A stretch of 41,982 nt of DNA. Source: Paramarasmius palmivorus (lineage: Eukaryota; Basidiomycota; Agaricomycetes; Agaricales; Marasmiaceae). Location of the stretch: the NCBI GenBank assembly GCA_037176845.1, contig JAYKXP010000266.1, forward strand, positions 1-41,982, in the 5' to 3' direction. Positions within the stretch are counted from its first letter, which is position 1. Every line of letters starts with the position of its first letter. Under the pieces are notes generated by a model. That model ran no database searches. It saw only the letters and a list, made by a program, of their open reading frames with translations, and was not told the DNA's origin. This document shows, one piece after another, positions 31,791 through 41,840 of this stretch. The translations under genes were made by a program, and so were the position numbers.

Positions 31791-34499
31791 TGCATTCATG
31801 GGTATGGATTGGGCACTTGGTATCTGTACCGTTTGTTGGTGGTCAGATAAGTCATGCCGCAGGCGTTCCTGCAATGGAACGGAATGGTGTTTGTGCATGG
31901 GTATGAATTGGACCCTTGGTACATATACTGTTCGTTGGGGGTCGGATAAGTCATGCCGCAGGTGTCCCCGTAATGGAGTGGAATGGCTTTCGTGAATGGA
32001 TTGAAAACTTTGTACATGTACTGTTTGTCCTTGCTTCAGATTATGTTGTATGTTGACCAGATTGGCATTGTTGCTTGCTTGTACATTGCTAGGTGGTGTG
32101 CATGGAAACACTGGTAAGCCAAATGCCTCTTGGCGTTTTGCCACCAGCTGTTTCAGAGCATAGAGGTCATTTTTCTGAATAAATAGTTCAATATGAGAAT
32201 AGAAGGTCATCATAACAATTACCTTGGCTGGGAGATGGCGAACACTATGGTAGGTACCAAAGTGGATATCATGTATGAGGCTGTCACGGGATAACATGGA
32301 AAGGGATACCAACAGCCGCACTAGTGCCTCTCCGTTCTTGCGGGTCATGGTGGCAACTGACCAAGATGGAGGTGCTTTTTGATTGGCTGGGAGAATATAC
32401 ATATCCCAGCTTGAGGAATCTTGGTCAGTGCAACCAAAGAGCTTATACCAATCATTCATATGCCCAAAAAAACCAGGCTGAGGACGGTACAGGGCCCATT
32501 CCAAAAACACCATTGTGGCAAAAAACTGTGATCCCAATGCATGTGGTGATGCAATGGAGAAGTGATTTAGGAATGACTCCATTCTGTCAAGAAATGTCCT
32601 GGGAGTCTGGGCACCAAGTGACTGGATGGACCATGTCAATCCAGTACAATAGCAGCAATAATGACAACTTTACCTTGATCCACTGAATAGTGTTGATCCA
32701 GACATTGAATTGGTAACCTTGCAAAAACAAGTGCTTTGTTTTCACATGTAATAGCTTTGTTGCGAATGGATATGGATCAAATTGGTCCAAGGCTTCTTGG
32801 AGCTCAGCACTTAAATGTGTCATTCTCTGGACCAAATGAAACACACAAAGTAGTGAAAAGTTAGTGGTCGGGAACTGCCAACTATTCTCCTGGGGGGCAA
32901 AAACAGAAAGGGGATAGCCTTGTGAGTAGGCTGGAATAGCATGGAGGAAGGCCTGAGCTACCAGGTCATAATAATCTGATTCAGGGTATTGTTCCACATA
33001 ATAGTCCCTGGAACGTGTGGCATCCAACATAAACTCGGTGAAAGAGGCATGTGGGATTTGTATCTGATCCTGGTCATGCTTGGGGACCATTATAACTGCA
33101 TGTAGTTTGAACAAGAGAGTTCGAACCTTCCCTGGATTAAAGCCAAGGATTGCTGCAATGCATTCTACAGAGGAGGCCATGCATTCCCTGAGTCCTGAAT
33201 AACCTGTCACAGCATACTCTAATAAGAGTTCTGGGAGTTCAATATTGGGCATGGTGATAAGGAGGCGTAAAACCTGTCGGACTTCATCCCAATGTGGACA
33301 AGTTGCCAAGATCTGGTGATAGAGGAGATCCAAGTCTGGGTATGGAGACTCTGGAAGGTTGTCTGCCCGGATACGAAGGACATCTTCTAGGCGCACTGTG
33401 GGCTCATCGTCATCACTCTCGAGATACTTCATGACAGTCACAGCAAAGATGAATTGCCCACAGGCTCTTCCAACAAGCTGCCAAATCACTTCTTCACCAG
33501 GCCACGATGTGTCGATATGACACAGTGCATGATGTGTATCCTGCAATCGTGCAAATCGTTGGTGGAAGAACATGGTTATATCTCGAGTGGACTCGGGCGA
33601 GTCTCCAATATCAAGCTGGTGTAACAAAGAGGCAAACGATGTGTGTTGGAATGCTCGACAGATCCGAGGCTCTGGACGACTGACGAGCAGGAATGTGAGA
33701 CGGCATTGTGGAATAGCCTCACGTATCATTGCAATGAGTCTCTCCTGTGACGATAACAGGACACACTCGTCGAGCCCATCGATGACTACGAGATTCGGAA
33801 GATTCTCCCATTTCTTGGGGTCAACCTTCGCGCACGGTTCAAGAATCAGCTCGCGAAACTGATCTTCGAATGAAAGTTGAAATATTCCAGGGTTCCGGGT
33901 GATCACTTCAGTGATCAATGGGCCAAGTAACTCTCGGAGAGGCTCTGACGCGAGAAATTGGTAGATGATGGTGGCGACAAGGGGATCCAATTTGTCGCGA
34001 GTGGGATCATTCCGAGAGAAGAAAAAACTCGCGGCAAAACGATGGCAAACATTCCTTTCCTTCCGATTCCGCCTACAGACATGCCACGGCCACTGCGTTC
34101 CTACTAGCAATTTCCCCTTGCAAGCATGCTTCTCAGACAGATTCTGCATGATTGCCGACTTGCCAACTCCAGCTCGCCCACGTATCCAAAAAATGCGTTG
34201 GGTCGACCGTTGGATCCACCGATTACAATCCGCTAGGATCTCCTCGCGGGTGCCCGGGATGCAGTTAGGAGGAGGAAAGCGTTGTCCGGAGTTATGAAGC
34301 GCATTCAGAGCAGCATGTGCAGTCACGGACTTCAGGGTCTTCTTGACTAATTGAAAGTTTAGTAGACGTATCATCGGGGGAAAAAATCGTACTAACTCGA
34401 TGAGTCGTAATTGTACGTTGGATTGTTGATTTGATCCCCGTAAACCACATTGTGTGCACCGCCGGTTATGGAGACACCTTGGCTATAGTTGAATGCCAT
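31317..34499 (-). CDS. NLR-D: NACHT-domain STAND NTPase with repeat tail
   Basis: Exons 34499-34397, 34346-32674, 32621-32223 and 32174-31317; introns 50, 52 and 48 nt, phases 1, 0 and 0; about 1010 aa. Exon 1 reads TGGAHNVVYGDQINN. Exon 2 has FPPPNCIPGTR, Walker A GRAGVGKS, Walker B LVVIDGLDEC, SRPEPRICRAF and HASFTEFMLDATRS. Between Walker A and SFFFSRND it has about 19 more residues than NLR-A and NLR-C (LLVGTQWPWHVCRRNRKERN), shared with NLR-B. Exon 3 starts SLGAQTPRTFLDRM. Exon 4 starts KNDLYALKQLV and has a 33-residue repeat (RHDLSD units), then a Gln/Arg-rich tail ending FGWFKKLRKSVYTRM. No frame break was found. Likely a cytoplasmic nucleotide-switched sensor; ligand unknown. Confidence 0.85.
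31747..32010 (-). repeat. 99-bp coding tandem repeat in the NLR-D tail
   Basis: GATAAGTCRTGCCGC on the plus strand recurs at 31747, 31846 and 31945, an exact 99-bp period. On the minus strand this encodes 33-residue units around PL(R/Q)ERLRHDLSD, then VQ.IPM. The period is a multiple of three, so copy number can change without breaking the frame. Confidence 0.85.
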
Positions 34500-34745
34500 C
34501 TTATGAGCTGGAGTGAGGGATTGGCGACAGTGGTAGGGATGAGGGATGGGGGATGGGGATGGTGGAAAGAAGGAAACAACGATACTAAGACCAGTGACTA
34601 TCGAATCGGAACACGCCGCATCCTCGTGGTCATCGGAAGGACACAGGTATGCTGCATTCAAAATTTTGCTTGTCAATCTGTCACGTCTGTCGTACGCGGG
34701 AAGGCCACGGTTCAATTTTTGATCTTTTTGATCTTTTTCACCCGG

Positions 34746-35802
34746 CCCAACGAGATTTGTGGGGAGGAAAATCAATGGCATTGGATGACACTGGATGACA
34801 TCCGATGCGTTCCGATAAGCCTGCAATGTAGCTGATGACAACCTATAACTCACGCAACTCGTGGATTGAAAGTCTTCATCTCGTCTTCAAGAATCAACTC
34901 ACCTTTGCTGAACATTCTTGAGGTCAACCAAGGTTCAAATATCCGTCTAGAAGGTGTGCCACCGCGAGCGTTGTCGGCATAAAGGGTCCGTGCACTATTT
35001 GCACGTGTTTCCACTGTCCCTGCAAATCCCTCACTTATACCTTGCCGTCGTTCCCCAACTTCTTTCCTCCCGACCCCCACCATCTCCCGCCACGTCACCG
35101 TCGTCCTTCGCGGAATTTCAATCCAGTTCACTTTTTGCGCCAGATAGAATGCCTTAATGATTATGAGAAAGGTCATTGAAGAGGTCTCGAGGTACGTGGC
35201 CTGCACTTAACGCGTCTTCCAATAATTCACTTTGTTTAATAGATTTTGCCAGACACGAAATGATTAGGAAGCAACGGAAAGCGATACATAGGCTCCCCGA
35301 CGCGGCTAGAGACTAGGTTCGTCGTTTACATTTACCTATCTCGACACAACCCTTTGACTTTGCCTCCTAGTAGGCAGACACGCGTCGTCGGGTGATGGGC
35401 AGACGATGGATATGTGTCTGGGTTTTTAAGCTGGATGCACGTAAGTGGCTATACTATGTGGTGTGAGTGTCGTCTAACATACAGTTTACAGTCTTCGTAT
35501 CTTGACTTGAAGGGATGGACTCGGGATGTTGATATAGTCTGTAGCAACCTTGTACTGTAAAGTATGTAGTGGAATAGATGATATTGGATGCCTATTAATG
35601 AAAAACGGATGAATACAGGATGAAAGAGCCTCCTAAGGAGAGCCCCGGATTCTCATCGGATGTTATTGGATGTCATCGTATACCGTCAGAAAGGGCGGCA
35701 AGTTAACGATGCTATCCAATGACATCCAATGACATTCGATGCCTATAGTTCATCGGTTGTCATAGGCTGTCATCTGATATTGTCGGCGCAAATCTCGTTG
35801 GG
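34746..35802. mobile_element. Small terminal-inverted-repeat element upstream of NLR-D
   Basis: CCCAACGAGATTTG at 34746-34759 is matched inverted at 35789-35802. Both subterminal regions hold several GGATGACAT / ATGTCATCC-like motifs (34770-34805; 35650-35735), suggesting binding-site arrays. Length is 1057 bp. No target duplication was seen, and no transposase is encoded. It begins 247 bp from the NLR-D start codon, so it lies in or near that gene's promoter. Confidence 0.5.
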
Positions 35803-37197
35803 AGCGCTCACCGGTAGACATTCAGTGGGACGATGAACGGTCTCCCTGTCTAGATGTTCCTCGACAATATTTCCACTAATTCAGTGTCCTTGGACTCGGA
35901 CATACGCCGTACATTGCTGGCTCCTTCTCAATAACTGTAAGCCTGGGAACCTCACGGCACAGTGGCACTCGCACTTGGAAGTATTGTCTAGTACAATAAT
36001 TCATTAGGCCTAATAAGGAACATAAGAATACGTTGTCTATCCTTGGATCGAGTAAGAGGGATGTCATTTGTAAACCGAAGGAAACTCACGCACGACATAT
36101 GTTTAATACTCGACACTGATGCTAAATCACCTTGGGCTATGAATATATGAATCTCTATCTCTCTCTGTTTCAAGTGTCCCGCAGAACGTTGTAGAGTTCG
36201 AGTAGCATGCGTGTTTCTCCGTCTGCGAGAAGATTGGTAAGTTACGGGGTATGGAGAAATAGCAGCTGAGATCCTAGACTCACGGTCCGTATCAAATCGT
36301 GCCGGGATACGCTAGGGCTCAGATCGTCTGAGTATACTCTTTCAGGCGTTTGAGATGTCAACAAGGAGACGGATCTTGAATCCTTTGAAGTCCTGGTGGT
36401 TGTAAGTATTCACTTTGCGGATAAGTTACTTTCTGGCATTCAGTAAAACAGGCTCGAAGCAAAAAAAAAAAAAAAAAAAAGTGCATTATACACACTGTGG
36501 TTGGTGAGTACATGGGCAATGGTCGTCGTTAATGGGTACGTTCTTGGGTTTGACGTGTAGAGAGTCAATGCTTCAGTCAACTGCATAGAGAATAGGATTT
36601 CAGGGTGGAGATGTATTCTTCCGGTTCCTTTAGCAAAGGTGGAAGAAGCAAACGGGCGAGAATACTATCAGAAGCTCGTTAGTACACTAAGTTCTGGTGT
36701 CGAAAAGATGAAGTACGGACCTGAGTGATTCAAAATAGAACAATTCTCGAATATCCTTCTCCTGTATCCCCCTGAATACTCTTTCGTTCCGAGAAAGGAC
36801 CCATACACTTCTGAACCTCGGTGGTAGACAGCCGTCGTTCTATTCGATAGGATGTGAGGCAGCTATCCTTTCAAGGAGACCTATCCGCTTATTTTGCCTG
36901 ATCACGGCGAAAGTGATGCAAAGGCGTATCGAGAGATGGACGAGTGACGATGGAACAGTAGCAATCATGATGCTCGTGATGGTTTTGAAAAGAAAAGAGC
37001 TTTGCGAAATTCGTAACTCCGAGCTCGTTGTCCTGTACCATCACCATAATCAGGCCCACCATGCTCCCTCTAATATCGAATGTAAGAATGCACAGCGAAT
37101 CTCTGGGGATTTACAAGCTGATTCATGTCTCGCAGCCGATTGGGGTAGCTTTTGATGACTCAACGGAGAGCCATGGGATAGCGATAAGCCCAACCAG
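35803..37197. other. Intergenic, with a 20-A tract
   Basis: A run of 20 A lies at 36461-36480. No gene is recognised on either strand; the longest frames (36913-37155 plus and its minus-strand partners) show no domain. Confidence 0.4.
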
Positions 37198-37851
37198 GTA
37201 GGGGGCCCCCTCCGTGGGAACATCATGCCGCTGTGTTCGCCGCTGTCGGCATTTCCTCCGAAGCTTGAGCGACACTCCAATGTAGTGTTGCGACGAGTCG
37301 AGCCCAAATCGAACTCGAGTCACTTCGAGTCCGGCTCGATTCCATATTTAGTAACTTGACTTGTAATTCGAGTTCAACATCAATCTGCCTCGAGCAGTGT
37401 GCTGAATAAGGAAACACGCCTCTTCTTTTCGTTACCACTATCGTCTCCTCACTTCCCTTCACTTTCCTTGCGATTTATCCCCCTCTTAGCCTTGAATCCT
37501 CATGTACACAGGGTCCGTAACGCAATACCACCTATTTCTGATTGTAAACCTCTGGAATGTCGTAGAACTTTGAGGAAGGATACGGTCACCCGTTATACGC
37601 GTTTCTTTGGGTTACAACAAGGTTAGGATACGCGTTTTTGTATGTTCTCTGCATGTTTCAGGGCTCTACAGCTTTCCCAACTGCTCAAGGTGCTGTCGTA
37701 TCCTCTATGAGTAACGGGCGCAATGGTGTGCCGGGAACCCAAACCACAGCCTCTCCTCAATAAAAAGTGCTGGGTGACCGTCCAGTCAATCAGCGTGGTT
37801 CATCCCCATGATTCTGAAGACGAGTACGAAATATTCCCCTTGCCGGCACCT

Positions 37852-37911
37852 ACCATCTGCATCTACACCATCTACATCTATACCATCTACATCTATACCA
37901 TCTACATCTGC
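37852..37911 (+). repeat. 15-bp minisatellite, four units
   Basis: ACCATCTACATCTAT occurs four times in tandem with two or three substitutions, inside the hAT element. In frame it encodes Ser/Thr/Pro-rich pentads (STSIP), and the period is divisible by three. Confidence 0.85.
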
Positions 37912-38152
37912 CACCATACAATCGGAGCCATCGCCCAAATCGCCTGCAAAGCGTTGGAAAAGGAGGAGTGCTAATGGTAGCGCACGGTCCAAGCGTAGGT
38001 CTCAGGAGGAATAAGAACGACCCCTCAAGCTAGCACTTACCTCCAAGTCATCATCACGCACTATGATTGGTATTCTCACTCTAGAATTGTAGACATCATT
38101 ATTTCTAAGTTGTAGCTAGTATTATATAAGTAAATGAGGTTGCTAGAACTTA

Positions 38153-38800
38153 CAGTCAATCCCCGGTCCTTGCAATGGCCAAATTTGTTTCGGCTCGGAA
38201 AAACTCCTGAGGGCAGCTTTTCTCAGCCGGTTTTCTTAGACATCTAGGTACACTCATTCCAAACTGTATGGCTCTCAAAAAAGAATAAGAAAGGGGGGGA
38301 TAGTGTCCTAGAGAGATTGTTCTTGATGAAGGCTCCCGAAAGCTGTTTCCCATTCCTTGCAATGCAACAAATTTCCTTATTTAGCGACCATGTGAGGCAT
38401 CTGATTGGTGGATCAATGTAGTGACGTACACTTTTCAACGCTCAGTTTGCTCTCTCCTCGACTGTTATGCTTTCCTTGCTGTCCACACCTGATTCACCAC
38501 AGTAAAAAGTATCCCAAATCATTCATATAACTCATTCAAGTATGCTGAATTTTTTTCTGGTTTTTTGTCGGGTGGAGCGTCGTAAAACTCAGCCGGCAAA
38601 TTTCATTTTTGGTGGGTTTTCCTGTAAAGATGTTTGCCATTGCTTCAGCAATGGATGAATCAAGCTACAATTATTATAAGTTATCTGTGTATGCTATAAG
38701 AGTTCCCTGCAAATTTCTCCGAGGGAGATTTTGAAGTGTGCAGAGCAGAGGAGCCACCATTGCAAGGAACGGGGTCATTGCAAGGACCGGGGATTGACTG
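38153..38800. mobile_element. MITE with TA target duplication inside the hAT element
   Basis: CAGTCAATCCCCGGTCCTTG followed by CAATG at 38153 is matched inverted up to 38800, flanked by TA at 38151-38152 and 38801-38802. Length is 648 bp. CCTTGCAATG occurs four times: 38168 and 38355 direct, 38758 and 38776 inverted. CAGT ends with a TA duplication fit the pogo/Fot branch of Tc1/mariner. No transposase is present. Confidence 0.85.
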
Positions 38801-39115
38801 TAAATCATGCACGTCCCGTTGGAGGGGAATAGGAAGTTAACTTGGGGTCATCCATAAAAGGCAACTCGAGTTCGAGCTACTCGAACCCCAGCTCGAGACT
38901 TGACTTAACTCGGTCCTTCGAGTTGATGAAAAATCACGAGCTCGAATCGACTTGAATCGACTCGCCGCAACACTACTCCAATGTCTCCCAGTTGTTGATA
39001 CTTCACAAATATATATATAGTAGCTATTCTATCACTTATACATATTCGTGTCTTTCTCAGCTTCAACTTCGTTTTGCCCTGCTTTCTGTACTCCGAGTCA
39101 CTAATTCATGCTCAA

Positions 39116-39319
39116 ATGCATTCAACTGATTCATCGACATCAATTAATGTACCAGGCTATGGATCTCAATATGCCCGTATCAATTTGGACAATGTTCACT
39201 ATATCCAATGTCCTTCATGCTCGAAACTTGTCGGAGTCAACCGTAGTGGTCATAGCTGCAACAAGTATCAATTTTGGCAGCACTGGAATACAAACAAAAA
39301 ATGCCAGGATCTGCGCTAG
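39116..39319 (+). CDS. Short protein with Cys-His cluster, likely TE remnant
   Basis: A 67-codon frame encodes IQCPSCSKLVGVNRSGHSC, then FWQHWNTNKKC: a C-x2-C...H-x-C...H...C spacing reminiscent of BED-like or other zinc-binding domains of transposons. It lies inside the outer TIR element, to the right of the hAT insertion, and no longer partner exon was found. It may be a fragment of that element's own gene. Function is not assigned. Confidence 0.35.
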   Translation: MHSTDSSTSINVPGYGSQYARINLDNVHYIQCPSCSKLVGVNRSGHSCNKYQFWQHWNTNKKCQDLR

Positions 39320-40122
39320 ATGAAGGTGAATTAATGAGAAACTTATCATCTCGTCAATACCCAAGTATCGTCAACAACAGTATTTACTACACAGTGGAAC
39401 CAAGCCCTATCCTTCACTATGATCTGCGAGAACGCATCAGCTAAAGATCCGGATGAAGTAGTGTCCTTTGAAATGTGAAGTGGAAGTGTCGATGAGCCAA
39501 CTGAGAAGCCACGTCGGTAGGCACATTCTGCGTTCCCTTCGGAAAGGGAAGGAGCAGGACAGCTGCGTTGAAGTTCAACTTGAAGGTTTCGATCCATGCG
39601 GATCGGTGTGGGATGAGGACAATCTGCATAGTTCAGTCAATTCAGCTACCCTCCGGATCCGTTAAGATTGATCAAATTGCACTTACCGATACTAGAGAAT
39701 GCACTACGACGATGCAGCTAGATCTACACAAGCGACACCATGCACCTATGTCACCATACACTGTCCGCTATGTCCAAATCCATTTCTAGAAGGCAGACAG
39801 TGACTATCTGGAAACACATCACATCCTAATTAATCACGCCGAGCTCAACGTGCGAATCAGAGACGTAGATGGAGCACTGGCTGATATATTTATTAGTATG
39901 GTCAAGGAAAAGGCCATAGGGATTGAGACGAAGGCGTACCGTGAAGATCATGGGATTCCGGACTAAGATATCGTCATGTAGTATAGGGAAACAAGAAAGC
40001 GAACAGTAACACAACAAGATTTTCTTGTTTGAGCGGGAGATACGATGTGGAGGTACAGAAAATTTTTTACAGATGATTATCGATGATAACGACACGGCTT
40101 GTTTCGCCAGACTGCCGACCAC
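39320..40122. other. Right part of the outer TIR element, no gene
   Basis: Only short overlapping frames on both strands (such as 39468-39665 plus and 39346-39597 minus). None shows a domain. It is probably decayed internal sequence of the element. Confidence 0.35.
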
Positions 40123-40389
40123 CGGCATGATGTTCCCACGGAGGGGGGGCCCCTACCCTGTTCATATTCTCGCTTGCTCGCCAGAGAGACCCTTGGATAA
40201 GCCCCAAGTACACTCCATAGGATGTCATTTCGGCGAGATTGCTATTCCTACCACTACCCAGTACTCAGCGCTCAGCACGCAACCTGAGGTCTGAGCACTT
40301 TGTCTTCGCCTTCATTAACATCATTGTCTCTGCGACATTCCCTACGCCTGTACTGCGCACCAACCGTGCATCGCCAAATACCTCTTCCA

Positions 40390-41840
40390 CAGTATCTCCA
40401 GCACTCGGACAATATGCATCGTAATAAGATACACGAAGTCGGATTAGTTGGTTTTCACCGTATACCCCGATATTCGCACCGACACCTTCGCCTCCCCTGG
40501 ACGCGTACAACCGCGTTCGCCGTGAGGCTTCCATCCGCCGTTCTCTTCGCATTACCTCCTGCGGACAGAAAGGAGACCATCAATGCAAGCACCTACGTAG
40601 ACACCTGAAGCTTCTCGGAACAGGTGCTCAGATTGGAGGAGTATACGCAGAGCTGGTTGTGAGTCTCCTTTCCCTCATTCTGCTTTTCGTGCCAACGACG
40701 CCCTCGCAGTATCTTCGAAAAGGACTGCGGAACTTCATATGAGTCACAGTTTCTGTGGTATCACGACTGCGACATTTCATTTTTGTTACGTGCGTCCCCT
40801 CCTTCCCTTTATTCCCCGTGAGAGGCTAATTGAGCTTTAGTGAGGATATGTGGTCTACAAGTATGATGTTTTCGGTCGATTCCATAGTCCTTGTCGCACA
40901 TAATCAAGGCTGGAGGTCTCCTCTTCCTCTCCGACACTTTCTACTCTATCCTATACATGTACTGTCCAACGCACACTAATACGATGCTTCGGTTTTGGTT
41001 TTGAAGATATCCACGAAAGAGCACTCCAACACCGATTCCAAACTTCATGTTTCACGTTCATCTCTGCACTACGACTGGACTCGAAAATGGTGGGGACACG
41101 AGCTACACGGCGAAGTATGATCAGGGAAGCTAGCAGGCGTATCACAATAAAGAAGACATACAAAATGTAATTCATCTCTCCAACCGACCTGAATGTTTAG
41201 TCGTCTTTGAATACCCTTCGATATCCGAACGTTCCCACTGCCATATATATAGCTCGCCGCGTATAGCTGATTCTCCGTGGCAACTACGAAGGAATCGCAG
41301 AACTATACCGACCGCTGATATAGCCGAAGCGAAAGCGCCACTGTCGCCAGGAACAGTAAGACTATCGTCGGCTTTGGCGGGGTATATCGGCCTTCCTCGT
41401 AAACATCGAAGTCCACAGTCCTTTAACCCACCCAAAGGGAGGTTTAAGCTGAAAACCTTGTTGTCCGGTTTTTCCACCCTTATGTGTTGTCCGTCTTCGT
41501 TCTGAAGTCAACTGGTACTCTCGTGTCGGGTGTCTTTGTCTTGGCGGATCGAATCGTTGCTGTGAACGAGCAGGTTGGTCATGCTGACTAATACCGTGAG
41601 CTTGTTGACTGGTATAGATTCCGTGCTGGACGTGTCGTTGACTGGAGAAGGACCGTGCCCGAGTAGGCGGGCGTTCCTGTAATGGGATGGAACGGCCTTC
41701 CCGCATCGGAGTGGATTGGTCTCGCGGCGGAGTAGATCTGCCTTCTTGCCTAGCATCTCGTTGACTGGTATGCTGGACACGTCGTTGTGTAGGTGTTCGT
41801 TGATCGGATGAACCATGCCAGCGACGTTCCCGTGATGGAG
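40390..41840. repeat. Segmental duplication, copy 2 (NLR-E side)
   Basis: Counterpart of 30350-31790 in the same orientation, about 10.05 kb further right. It contains the 3' flank and the tail-coding end of NLR-E. The 95-codon minus frame at 40265-40552 is not preserved in the other copy, so I do not call it. Confidence 0.7.

Larger units (their letters stand above)
37283..38975. mobile_element. hAT-type element, 8-bp target duplication
   Basis: Ends read TAGTGTTGCGACGAGTCGA at the left and the inverse of TAGTGTTGCGGCGAGTCGA at the right. A perfect 8-bp duplication CTCCAATG flanks it (37275-37282 and 38976-38983). hAT elements make 8-bp duplications and often begin TAG-GTTG or CAG-GTTG. Both subterminal regions are packed with CTCGAG/TCGAGT motifs (37310-37395; 38865-38960). 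Length is 1693 bp, or about 1.04 kb without the nested MITE. A frame at 37808-38014 ending in a basic run (KRWKRRSANGSARSKRRSQ) may be a scrap of transposase N-terminus. No full transposase is present. Confidence 0.85.
37198..40156. mobile_element. Outer TIR element, host of two nested insertions
   Basis: GTAGGGGGCCCCCTCCGTGG followed by GAACATCATGCCG at 37198-37230 is matched inverted at 40123-40156, with one G/C-run length difference. Removing the hAT insertion and one copy of its target duplication leaves about 1.26 kb. No clear target duplication flanks the outer ends, so the superfamily is not assigned. Confidence 0.7.

Noticed and set aside
36913..37155. 80-codon plus-strand frame as a gene
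   Set aside because: No domain, overlapping frames of similar quality on the other strand, and no splice partners found.
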